A DNA stretch of 14,250 bases from DALYJJ01 sp031969915. GTDB taxonomy: Bacteria; Acidobacteriota; Terriglobia; Bryobacterales; Bryobacteraceae. Position 1 is the first letter of the stretch. Each line of letters begins with the position of its first letter. The notes under the pieces were generated by a model. That model was given only the letters and a program-made list of their open reading frames with translations. It ran no database searches and was not told where the DNA came from. The DNA lies in NCBI GenBank assembly GCA_031969915.1, contig DALYJJ010000147.1, positions 1-14,250 on the forward strand, read 5' to 3'. Shown here piece after piece: positions 1-6,396 of this stretch. The position numbers and the translations under genes were made by a program.

Positions 1-271
1 CGTAATACTCCTGCAGCTTCAATCGCAGCCGCCGGACCTCGCTCCGCACCACCCCGTCCGCCTTTGGATCGTACCCGGGCTCCCGCCCGAACACCGCCAC
101 CCCGATCACTGTCTCCTTCAGCCCCTCTTTGCCCTCCAACCCCTGCTCCGCCAGAAACCGTAGCAACTGCTTGAGCCGCCCCGATTGGGCGAACTGCGGC
201 GAAGCGAGCACCCGCTCCACCGCCGCTGCCCGATCTTCTGCGCGACCCCGCAAATCGTTTTGAATCAGCAC
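1..271 (-). CDS. Partial N-terminus of acidobacterial signalling/DNA-binding-like protein
   Basis: About 90 codons are open on the minus strand from a GTG at 271 to the window edge, so the protein continues outside. The translation contains FAQSGRLKQLLRFLAEQG, then LKETVIGVAVFGREPGYDPK, then VVRSEVRRLRLKLQEYY. This matches from memory a short N-terminal domain common in Acidobacteriota (pattern: LRRFL..., LKEY..GVEVFGR...FDPK.D..VR.EARRLR.KL.EYY), usually placed before TPR, TolB-like or other sensory segments. The domain is thought to be DNA-binding-like, but its function is not well established. The start is uncertain: GTG 271 has no clear Shine-Dalgarno, and internal starts around 220-255 are possible. 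The gene diverges from the PEP-CTERM gene at 348. Confidence 0.6.
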   Translation of the reverse strand, partial: MLIQNDLRGRAEDRAAAVERVLASPQFAQSGRLKQLLRFLAEQGLEGKEGLKETVIGVAVFGREPGYDPKADGVVRSEVRRLRLKLQEYY

Positions 272-278
272 GTTAATT

Positions 279-293
279 GGGGTGTAACACCCC
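279..293. promoter_or_regulatory. Perfect palindrome, candidate operator between divergent genes
   Basis: GGGGTGTAACACCCC has 7-bp perfect arms around a single A. A further half-site-like TTACACCC follows at 296-303. It lies in the 76-bp gap between two divergent genes, where an operator for one or both would sit. The binding protein is not recognised. The right-hand gene at 348 has no obvious Shine-Dalgarno. Confidence 0.35.
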
Positions 294-347
294 TGCTTAC
301 ACCCGTTTCCACTCCCATTCTGCCGCCCCGGCCTCTACTCTCGCAAT

Positions 348-2885
348 ATGCCCGCCGGTATTCGTACTAGTTCCGTCATCACTCTGCTCGCGGCCGCCAC
401 CTTCCTCCCTGCAACCGCGCCTGCCGCCAGCTTCGTCTACAACTTCAAGAGCACGGACAACTCGTACGCCCTCGAGTGGGAAAGCCCCGTGCTCCTCCCT
501 CGCGACCTCCGGTTCCTCACCGTACCCCGCAGCGCGATGAACTACTGCACCCAGGGCGGTACCCCGTGCGATTTCGCCGTGTTCTCCACCGACTTCGGCA
601 GTCTCGAAGAGAGCTTCGACGCCATCGGATTCGGAGTCCAAACCGGAGCGCTGTTCCTTCAAACATCCCTCACGCGCACCGGCGCCGCCGTCACCGTCGG
701 GAACTCTCCCCTCAACGGCCGCGTCGTGATCTATCGAAGCCTGGACGACGACCTCTACGAGTACTTCTTCAAGGACTCCACCGGTACCCGTACCTTCACC
801 TACCGCACTCCTCGCCCCCTGCTCTCCGACATCGATATCCCGCTCGGCCTCCTGACCGACTGCTCTTCCCCCACCGGCCCCTGCTCCTCCCCCATCTCCA
901 TCAAGCTCGACTTCACCTTCTTCGAAACGTTCGACATGCTGACCCTCACCGAGAACGGCGTCCCTCGCATCTACGCCTTCCCCCGGCTGTCGTTCAACCG
1001 CTTCGGTACCGCCTCCACCCTCCCCGGCGCGGAACAAGGTACGCTCGTCGTCCGGCGCGTCCGCAGTGACGGCGCTCCTGCGCCCGACGACCCCATCGAC
1101 GATCCACCTCCTCCTCCGCCGCCTTCCCAGGTACCCGAACCCGCCACCGTCGCTCTTGCAGCCGCCGGCCTCGCCGCCCTCACCCTGCGCCGCCGTGTCT
1201 CCCGCGCTCTCGGCCTCCTGTTTCTCGGCCTCGGTACCTACTCCGCCGCCCCAGCCGCCAGCTTCGTCTACCTCTATGAAGACACCACCGGCATTCGCTT
1301 CCAGTGGGAACGCGCCCGGCTGATCACCGGCGGAACACACATCGTCCCCGTCTCTGCGTTGGACTTCTGTGAGCACCGCGGCTCTCCGTGCGTCGCCGAC
1401 CGCTACCTGCGCCAGCTTCCGGCGGTCGACTTCGTTTCCTTCCTGGGCTCTGGCCGCACTGACGGCGCGCAGTTTCCGTCCGGCTCTTTCAGCGTGATCG
1501 GTGCCGCCCTCTCCCTGCCCAACAGCGCTGCCGACGCCAAGCTCATCGCCTACCCCCACTCCAACGATCTCCTCTGGGAGTATTACTTCAAGGACGCGAC
1601 CGACCAGCGCGTCTTCACCTTCCGCAGGCCCCGACCCCTGGTCTCCGACATCGAGCTGCCCATCGGCGCCCTCACCAACTGCACCTCCCCCACCGGCCCC
1701 TGTTCTTCCCCCATCTCCATCGACCTCGACGTGGTCCTCTTCGGCGAGTTCGACATGCTCAGCTTCCTCGAAAATGGAGTGCAACGCGTCTACGCCTTCC
1801 CCCGCCTCTCTTTCAGCCAGGAGGGAGAATTCCAGACGCTCCCCGAAGCCCAGCAGGCTCGTCTCACGGTCCGCCGCGTCCGCTATGACCGCCCCACCGT
1901 GCCGGGCGACGCCACCAACCCCGGCACCCAGCCTCCCTCCGAAGTCCCCGAACCCGCCACCGTCGCCCTCGCCGCCGCCGGCCTCGCCGTCCTCTTCCTT
2001 CGCCGGCGACGCCTACCCACGGGCGTGGGTGCCCTCGCTCTCGCTTTGTTCGCCTGCGCCGCCGCGCACGCAGGCAGCTTCGTCTACTACTACGAAGACA
2101 CCGCCGGTTCCCGCTTTCAATGGGCGACCCCAAGGCTCCTCCTCGATGATTGGGTAGAACTGGCTCCTTCCGGCCTGGACCTCTGCCAGCATGCCTCCGG
2201 GTCCTGCTCCGACATCGGCCTGTTCCCCGGCCCAGGCGACATCGTTTTCTTCGATGGCCAGCCAGGGTTCGCCCTTTTCCCGGGGAGCACGCTGGCGCGC
2301 ACGGGCGCCGCGCTCACCACCGCACGCAGCCGGCTCGACGCCAAACTGATCGTTTACCCCCACTCCAACGACCTCCTCTGGGAGTATTACTTCAAGGACG
2401 CGACCGACCAGCGCGTCTTCACCTTCCGCAGGCCCCGCCCCCTCGTCTCCGACATCGACCTGCCCATCGGCGCCCTCACCAACTGCACCTCCCCCAACGG
2501 CCCCTGTTCTTCCCCCATCTCCATCAACCTCGACGCGGTCCTCTTCGGCGAGTTGGACATGCTCAGCTTCCTCGAAAACGGAGTTCAGCGCGTTTACGCC
2601 TTCCCCCGCCTCTCTTTCNNNNNNNNNNAGGGAGAATTCCAGACGCTCCCCGAAGCCCAGCAGGCCAGTCTCACTGTCCGCCGCGTCCGCTATGACCGCC
2701 CCACCGTACCTGGCGACGCCACCAACCCTGGTTCCCAGCCTCCCCCCGAAGTCCCTGAGCCGGCCACCTTCGTCCTCGCCGCCGTCGGCCTTGGCGCCCT
2801 TGCCGTGCGCCGGCGCCTGAGAGCTTGCGCGAAATCCCCCATCCCTCGACCAGCGATTCTCACAACCTTGCCGCCACATTCCTGA
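348..2885 (+). CDS. Triple-module PEP-CTERM protein (possible polyprotein)
   Basis: The ORF reads 845 residues with three tandem copies of a complete exosortase substrate. Module 1 starts with a signal peptide ending APAAS and has VPEPAT at residues 262-267. Module 2 starts with a hydrophobic stretch ending APAAS near residue 305 and has VPEPAT at 533-538. Module 3 starts with a hydrophobic stretch ending AHAGS near residue 577 and has VPEPAT at 802-807. Each VPEPAT is followed by an Ala/Leu-rich helix and an Arg cluster, the classic C-terminal PEP-CTERM sorting signal. Each globular domain begins SFVY and carries two conserved Cys pairs, the second as C(S/T)SP(T/N)GPCSSPIS. PEP-CTERM proteins normally have one module of 200-300 residues, so this length is about three genes. 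No ATG or stop lies between modules. The domain's function is unknown; export and exosortase processing are likely. No exosortase is in the window. A 10-N gap at 2619-2628 keeps frame but makes the third module less certain. Confidence 0.8.
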   Translation: MPAGIRTSSVITLLAAATFLPATAPAASFVYNFKSTDNSYALEWESPVLLPRDLRFLTVPRSAMNYCTQGGTPCDFAVFSTDFGSLEESFDAIGFGVQTGALFLQTSLTRTGAAVTVGNSPLNGRVVIYRSLDDDLYEYFFKDSTGTRTFTYRTPRPLLSDIDIPLGLLTDCSSPTGPCSSPISIKLDFTFFETFDMLTLTENGVPRIYAFPRLSFNRFGTASTLPGAEQGTLVVRRVRSDGAPAPDDPIDDPPPPPPPSQVPEPATVALAAAGLAALTLRRRVSRALGLLFLGLGTYSAAPAASFVYLYEDTTGIRFQWERARLITGGTHIVPVSALDFCEHRGSPCVADRYLRQLPAVDFVSFLGSGRTDGAQFPSGSFSVIGAALSLPNSAADAKLIAYPHSNDLLWEYYFKDATDQRVFTFRRPRPLVSDIELPIGALTNCTSPTGPCSSPISIDLDVVLFGEFDMLSFLENGVQRVYAFPRLSFSQEGEFQTLPEAQQARLTVRRVRYDRPTVPGDATNPGTQPPSEVPEPATVALAAAGLAVLFLRRRRLPTGVGALALALFACAAAHAGSFVYYYEDTAGSRFQWATPRLLLDDWVELAPSGLDLCQHASGSCSDIGLFPGPGDIVFFDGQPGFALFPGSTLARTGAALTTARSRLDAKLIVYPHSNDLLWEYYFKDATDQRVFTFRRPRPLVSDIDLPIGALTNCTSPNGPCSSPISINLDAVLFGELDMLSFLENGVQRVYAFPRLSFXXXXGEFQTLPEAQQASLTVRRVRYDRPTVPGDATNPGSQPPPEVPEPATFVLAAVGLGALAVRRRLRACAKSPIPRPAILTTLPPHS
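1131..1262 (+). other. Module 1/2 junction: PEP-CTERM helix followed by signal peptide-like segment
   Basis: In order the translation reads VPEPAT, a helix (VALAAAGLAALTL), RRR, a second hydrophobic run (ALGLLFLGLG), then SAAPAAS and the next domain. The order fits a membrane hairpin: the first helix goes in, the Arg cluster stays in the cytosol, and the second helix comes out with a signal-peptidase-like AxA site. No in-frame ATG or stop is present. Confidence 0.65.
1551..1988 (+). repeat. Intragenic direct repeat, copy 1 (module 2)
   Basis: This covers the C-terminal half of module 2, through its VPEPAT and helix. It matches 2355-2795 at an offset of 804 bp before the N gap and 807 bp after it. 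Over the 264 bp before the gap I count about 12 differences by eye, roughly 95% identity. The N-terminal halves of the modules are much more different, which points to a recent duplication or gene conversion of this part only. Confidence 0.85.
1944..2078 (+). other. Module 2/3 junction: PEP-CTERM helix followed by signal peptide-like segment
   Basis: VPEPAT and its helix (VALAAAGLAVLFL) are followed by RRRR, a hydrophobic run (VGALALALFACAAA) and AHAGS, then the third SFVY domain. The layout is the same as at the first junction although the linking bases differ, so the hairpin arrangement appears maintained rather than accidental. Confidence 0.65.
2355..2795 (+). repeat. Intragenic direct repeat, copy 2 (module 3)
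   Basis: Second copy of the repeat at 1551-1988. The assembly gap at 2619-2628 lies inside it, at a point where module 2 has only 7 bases. The true copy number of modules therefore depends on how the repeat was assembled. Confidence 0.85.
2619..2628. other. Assembly gap of 10 N
   Basis: Ten undetermined bases. The matching place in module 2 has 7 bases encoding the end of Ser-Phe-Ser-Gln-Glu. Both 7 and 10 bases keep the frame, so the reading frame is probably real, but a gap of conventional size may hide more sequence. Confidence 0.95.
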
Positions 2886-3002
2886 ATGCGCCAAATCCCC
2901 CACAGCCATCGCATACCGACAACAGAACCGTCACACAAGCAACTTGATCTCTCTCAAGGGCTTACGCGCCCGCACGCCGAAACCCACCCCTTGGGCCAGC
3001 AA

Positions 3003-3040
3003 TTGCATCCTAAGAATGGGAGTTATACTAGAGTCTTAGG
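3003..3040 (+). promoter_or_regulatory. Candidate ccm operon promoter with overlapping dyad
   Basis: TTGCAT (3003-3008) and TATACT (3024-3029) are 15 bases apart and resemble a sigma-70 promoter just before ccmE. A perfect inverted repeat, CCTAAGA (3009-3015) and TCTTAGG (3034-3040), brackets the -10 element, which is where a repressor would act. The right arm also contains the AGG seven bases before the ccmE start. The rest of the 2886-3047 gap shows no gene and no clear terminator. Confidence 0.45.
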
Positions 3041-3047
3041 TGCAAAC

Positions 3048-3494
3048 ATGAAGACTTACGCGAAGTTCGGCGTCCTTGTCGTCGCGATCATCGGTACCCT
3101 TCTGTGGCTCGCCGTCGGCGGCATCAGCGAATCCAAGACCTACTACAAGACCATCGACGAGCTCACGGCGATGGGCGCTTCCGCGCACGGCACCCGCGTG
3201 CGGGTGACTGGGGACGTTGTTCCCGGGTCGATCAAGCGCAACGGCAAGGAAGTCCACTTCACCATCTGCGAAAAGGGCAAAGCCACCCAGCTCAACGTCG
3301 TCTATACCGGCACCGAACCGCTGCCCGACACGTTCCGCGATGAAGCGCAGGCCATGGCGGACGGCAAACTCGACCGCACGGGCGTCTTCCACGCCAGCGC
3401 CATCGCCGCCAAGTGCCCGTCGAAGTACGAAGCCGCGCCGGCTGGGAAACCGGTGCAGCAGCCTCTGAACGGCACGCCGAACCGGGCGTCCTGA
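3048..3494 (+). CDS. ccmE: Cytochrome c maturation heme chaperone CcmE, CxxxY variant
   Basis: 148 residues. It has an N-terminal membrane anchor (about residues 7-24), then a periplasmic OB-fold with the family signature GTRVRVTGDVVPGSI (48-62) and LNVVYTGTEPLPDTFRD (82-98). CcmE binds heme covalently and carries it from CcmC to the CcmF/CcmH lyase. The usual heme ligand is His in HxxxY; here the matching motif is KCPSKY, with Cys123 and Tyr127. A Cys form of CcmE is known in some archaea and Desulfovibrio. The start at ATG 3048 was chosen because it gives a normal N-terminus directly before the anchor and has AGG seven bases upstream; the frame is open farther up to 2886, but that adds a non-family, polar stretch. 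It is first in the ccm operon and ends 24 bp before ccmF. Confidence 0.9.
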   Translation: MKTYAKFGVLVVAIIGTLLWLAVGGISESKTYYKTIDELTAMGASAHGTRVRVTGDVVPGSIKRNGKEVHFTICEKGKATQLNVVYTGTEPLPDTFRDEAQAMADGKLDRTGVFHASAIAAKCPSKYEAAPAGKPVQQPLNGTPNRAS

Positions 3495-3518
3495 AGCTTC
3501 CCCGAAGCGAGGAGAATC

Positions 3519-5534
3519 ATGGAAAATCTGGGCGCACTCGCCATCCTGCTGGCCTTCTGCCTCTCCGTATATTCCATCTTTGGGTCCGCGATTGGGGCGT
3601 GGAAGAAGCGGCCCTTTCTTCTGGTCAGCGCGCGCCGGGCCGTGTACGGCATGTGGGCGATGCTGACCCTCGCCTCGGGTCTGCTGGTCTACGGCCTGAT
3701 GACCGCGGACATGCGATTGAGCTACGTCGCGGCCCACGTCAACCACGCCATGCCCACGCTCTACAAATTTGCGGCCTGGTGGGGCGGGCAGGAAGGTTCG
3801 CTGCTGCTGTGGAGCTGGCTGCTGGCGACGTATGCGGTGATCGTCCTCATTTCCACCCGCGGCCGCTTCCGCGAAATGATGCCCTGGGTGATCACCACGC
3901 TGATGGTCACGCAGTGCTTCTTCCTCATCCTGAATGCGTTTGTCGAGCCGCCCTTCAAAGTTCTCGCCGTAGGCAAGGGGGTGGTTGCAGTGGAGGACGG
4001 CCGCGGCCTGAACCCGCTGCTCCAGTATTGGGCGATGGCCATCCACCCTCCGATGCTCTACCTCGGCTATGTGGGGTTCTCGGTTCCGTTCGCCTTCGCA
4101 CTGGGTTCGCTGATCACGCGGCAGCCGGGCGAAGCCTGGATCCACGAAACGCGCCGCTGGACGCTGGTGACGTGGCTGTTCCAGAGTACGGGCATCCTGC
4201 TGGGCGCGGGCTGGGCTTACGCTGTCCTCGGCTGGGGCGGCTACTGGGGTTGGGACCCCGTGGAAAACGCCTCGCTGCTGCCCTGGATCACGGCCACCGC
4301 CTTCCTGCATTCCGTCATGATGCAGGAAAAGAAGGGCATGATGAAGATCTGGAACATGGTCCTCATCGGGGCCACGTTCTTCCTCTGTATTTTCGGTACG
4401 TTCCTGACGCGCTCGGGGATCGTGAGTTCGGTCCACGCCTTCGGCGTTTCGGCGATCGGCAAATACTTCGTGACCTTCATCGCCCTCGGCCTCGCTGCCA
4501 CCATCTGGCTGATCCTGGACCGGCTGGACTACCTGAAGTCGGAAGCGCACCTGGAAAGCGTCGTTTCGCGCGAGTCCGCGTTCCTCTTCAACAACCTCAT
4601 CCTGCTCGCCTCCTGCTTCGCCGTGCTCTGGGGCACGCTCTTCCCCGTGGTCACGGAAGCGATCATGGGTGAGAAGATCTCCGTCGGCGCGCCGTTCTTC
4701 AATCGGGTCAACGTACCGATCGGGCTCTTCCTCCTGTTCCTCACCGGAGTGGGCCCGTTGATCGCCTGGCGCCGCAGCTCTGTCGAATCGCTGAAGAAGG
4801 CCTTTCTGTGGCCGTCGGCCAGCGGGTTACTCACCATCGCGGTGCTCGCCGCCCTGGGCGTGCACCACGTCTACGCCCTGATTTCCTTCGGCCTGTGCGT
4901 CTTTGTAACCTGGACCGTGGCCCAGGAGTTCTGGAAGGGAGCGGCCGCCATCTCCGCCCGCACGAAGCAGAACATCGCCGCGGCCATGATCGAGTTGACC
5001 CATCGCAATACCCGCCGTTACGGCGGCTATCTGGTGCACATGGGCGTGGTCATCATGTTCGTCGGTTTCACGGGGGCGGCGTTCAACAAGGACACCACGG
5101 TCGAAATCGGCGTTGGGCAGACTTTTCAACTCGCCGGTTACGACCTTACCCTGAAGGAAATCCGCGACGGGGACAACCCCAACTACGCCTGGCAGCACGC
5201 GGTCGTGGACGTTTCGGTGAAGGGCCGCCACATGGCCACGCTCGAACCGGAAAAGCGCGTCTATAAGGCCAGCCGGCAGCCGACTTCGGAAGTCGCCATT
5301 CGCCGGCGGCTCAACGAAGACCTGTACCTGAATTTCGCCTCGATGTCGCAGGAGTCCGGGGACAAGGCCGTGATGCAGGCCTATGTCTTCCCGCTGGTCT
5401 CCTGGATCTGGATCGGATTCTGGGTTCTCTTCTTCGGGACTCTGGTCTGTCTGGTTCCTCCGAAAACGAAGCTCGCCTATGCGCGAACGCAAGTGGTGGG
5501 CGTGGTGACCAAACATGCGCCGGTGGAAAAGTAG
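3519..5534 (+). CDS. ccmF: Cytochrome c heme lyase subunit CcmF
   Basis: 671 residues, close to the usual 640-670 for CcmF. It is a many-helix inner-membrane protein that takes heme from CcmE and, with CcmH, attaches it to apocytochrome CxxCH motifs. The WWD heme-handling motif is clear at residues 239-252 (WGGYWGWDPVENAS). Other family landmarks are WGGQEGSLLLWSWLL, the IHPPMLYLGYVG stretch and the C-terminal YLVHMGVVIMFVGF. A large periplasmic segment near residues 530-610 and a last helix follow the family layout. GGAG lies 4 bases before the ATG. The end overlaps the start of ccmH by 20 bp, which suggests translational coupling. No truncation is seen. Confidence 0.96.
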   Translation: MENLGALAILLAFCLSVYSIFGSAIGAWKKRPFLLVSARRAVYGMWAMLTLASGLLVYGLMTADMRLSYVAAHVNHAMPTLYKFAAWWGGQEGSLLLWSWLLATYAVIVLISTRGRFREMMPWVITTLMVTQCFFLILNAFVEPPFKVLAVGKGVVAVEDGRGLNPLLQYWAMAIHPPMLYLGYVGFSVPFAFALGSLITRQPGEAWIHETRRWTLVTWLFQSTGILLGAGWAYAVLGWGGYWGWDPVENASLLPWITATAFLHSVMMQEKKGMMKIWNMVLIGATFFLCIFGTFLTRSGIVSSVHAFGVSAIGKYFVTFIALGLAATIWLILDRLDYLKSEAHLESVVSRESAFLFNNLILLASCFAVLWGTLFPVVTEAIMGEKISVGAPFFNRVNVPIGLFLLFLTGVGPLIAWRRSSVESLKKAFLWPSASGLLTIAVLAALGVHHVYALISFGLCVFVTWTVAQEFWKGAAAISARTKQNIAAAMIELTHRNTRRYGGYLVHMGVVIMFVGFTGAAFNKDTTVEIGVGQTFQLAGYDLTLKEIRDGDNPNYAWQHAVVDVSVKGRHMATLEPEKRVYKASRQPTSEVAIRRRLNEDLYLNFASMSQESGDKAVMQAYVFPLVSWIWIGFWVLFFGTLVCLVPPKTKLAYARTQVVGVVTKHAPVEK

Positions 5535-6000
5535 AGTTCTCCTTCTCATCCTGACCCTCGCGAGCCTCGCGCAAAGCAGCACCCCGCTGCTCAACCCCGA
5601 GGTGCGCCGCCTGGGCAACAAGCTCCGCTGCCAGTGCGGCTGCGAAGCCTCCGTCACCGAGTGCAACATGATCAATTGCCACTCGGCCGACCCGCTACGC
5701 GCGGAACTGCTCAAGATGGTGGAAGCCGGCCAGAGCGAGGCGTCGATCCTGGCCGCGATGGTCGAACGCCACGGCAAGATCATCCTCCGCCAGCCTCCCA
5801 CGCAGGGCTTCTTCCTCCTCGGGTGGGTCATGCCCTTTGCCGCCGCGGCCGCCGGGCTCGCCTTCCTCTGGTGGTTCCTGCGCCGTAAATCGAAACCCGC
5901 CGCCGCCGCTGCCGAAACCGCGCCGGACCTCGAGATCGACGATCCCGAGCTCGCACGCTATCGCGAGCGCATCGAAAAGGACCTCGCCAAACTGGACTGA
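5515..6000 (+). CDS. ccmH: CcmH/CycL-type cytochrome c maturation thiol protein, CxCxC variant
   Basis: 161 residues with a signal peptide (about 1-21), a short helical periplasmic domain and a membrane helix at about 99-121. This family reduces or holds the apocytochrome heme-binding cysteines next to CcmF. The usual motif is LRCxxC; here it is LRCQCGC (Cys39, Cys41, Cys43), followed by ECNMINCH (Cys50, Cys55). The overall fold cues remain: the helical region after the motif and VERHGKIILRQPP. The C-terminal tail after the helix is acidic and charged. The gene overlaps ccmF by 20 bp and ends 3 bp before the next gene. Family assignment is firm; the chemistry of the changed Cys motif is inference. 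Confidence 0.88.
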   Translation: MRRWKSRVLLLILTLASLAQSSTPLLNPEVRRLGNKLRCQCGCEASVTECNMINCHSADPLRAELLKMVEAGQSEASILAAMVERHGKIILRQPPTQGFFLLGWVMPFAAAAAGLAFLWWFLRRKSKPAAAAAETAPDLEIDDPELARYRERIEKDLAKLD

Positions 6001-6003
6001 CAG

Positions 6004-6396
6004 ATGACCTTCCTCGCCGCCGCGTTGCTGGTGACCGTGGGCGTGATCGCTTTTACGCTCATGGTTCGCATCCCCGCTCCGGAGCCCCCGAATCCGACAC
6101 AGCACCTGGAGGAGCGCAAAGCCCAGATCTACGAAAACCTGCGTGACCTGCAGTTTGAGTACCGCGTAGGCAAGCTCTCCGACGCCGACTACCAGCGCAC
6201 CAAGCTCGGGCTCCAGAAAGAACTCGCCGGCGTAATGGCCGAAATCGATAAATTCAGCGGCAAGGATGCGAAGGCCGCGCCGCCCAAGCCCCCCGAAATT
6301 CAGGCCAATATCTGTCCCCATTGCGCCGCGAAATTCGATAAGCCGCTCAAGTTTTGCGGCGAATGCGGCAAGCCGATGAACAAGGTGACCGCATGA
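6004..6396 (+). CDS. Membrane-anchored zinc-ribbon protein, CcmI-like N-terminus
   Basis: 130 residues. An N-terminal helix (about 2-21) is followed by a helical segment, ERKAQIYENLRDLQFEYRVG (37-56) and KLSDADYQRTKLGLQKEL, which resembles the N-terminal part of CcmI (helix plus 'G.LS..DY....L..EL'). It ends in a zinc ribbon with Cys104/Cys107 and Cys118/Cys121. CcmI presents apocytochromes to the lyase but has TPR repeats rather than a zinc ribbon, so a CcmI-like role is only inference from likeness and place. The stop overlaps the next start as ATGA. Confidence 0.75.
   Translation: MTFLAAALLVTVGVIAFTLMVRIPAPEPPNPTQHLEERKAQIYENLRDLQFEYRVGKLSDADYQRTKLGLQKELAGVMAEIDKFSGKDAKAAPPKPPEIQANICPHCAAKFDKPLKFCGECGKPMNKVTA

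Noticed and set aside
297..1784. Long leftward open frame (495 codons) opposite the PEP-CTERM gene
   Set aside because: Gly/Glu/Val-rich shadow caused by the base composition of the coding strand; it repeats the same words wherever the PEP-CTERM modules repeat and has no family likeness.
2013..2909. Leftward open frame of 298 codons opposite modules 2 and 3
   Set aside because: Same cause: antisense of a repeated coding region, crosses the N gap, no domain cues.
2886..3047. Upstream extension of ccmE to an ATG at 2886
   Set aside because: The added 54 residues are polar and before the membrane anchor, unlike any CcmE; promoter elements lie inside that stretch.
3036..4550. Leftward open frame of 504 codons opposite ccmE and ccmF
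   Set aside because: Antisense of well-identified ccm genes; the translation is rich in His, Gln, Arg and Asp, with no recognisable motif.
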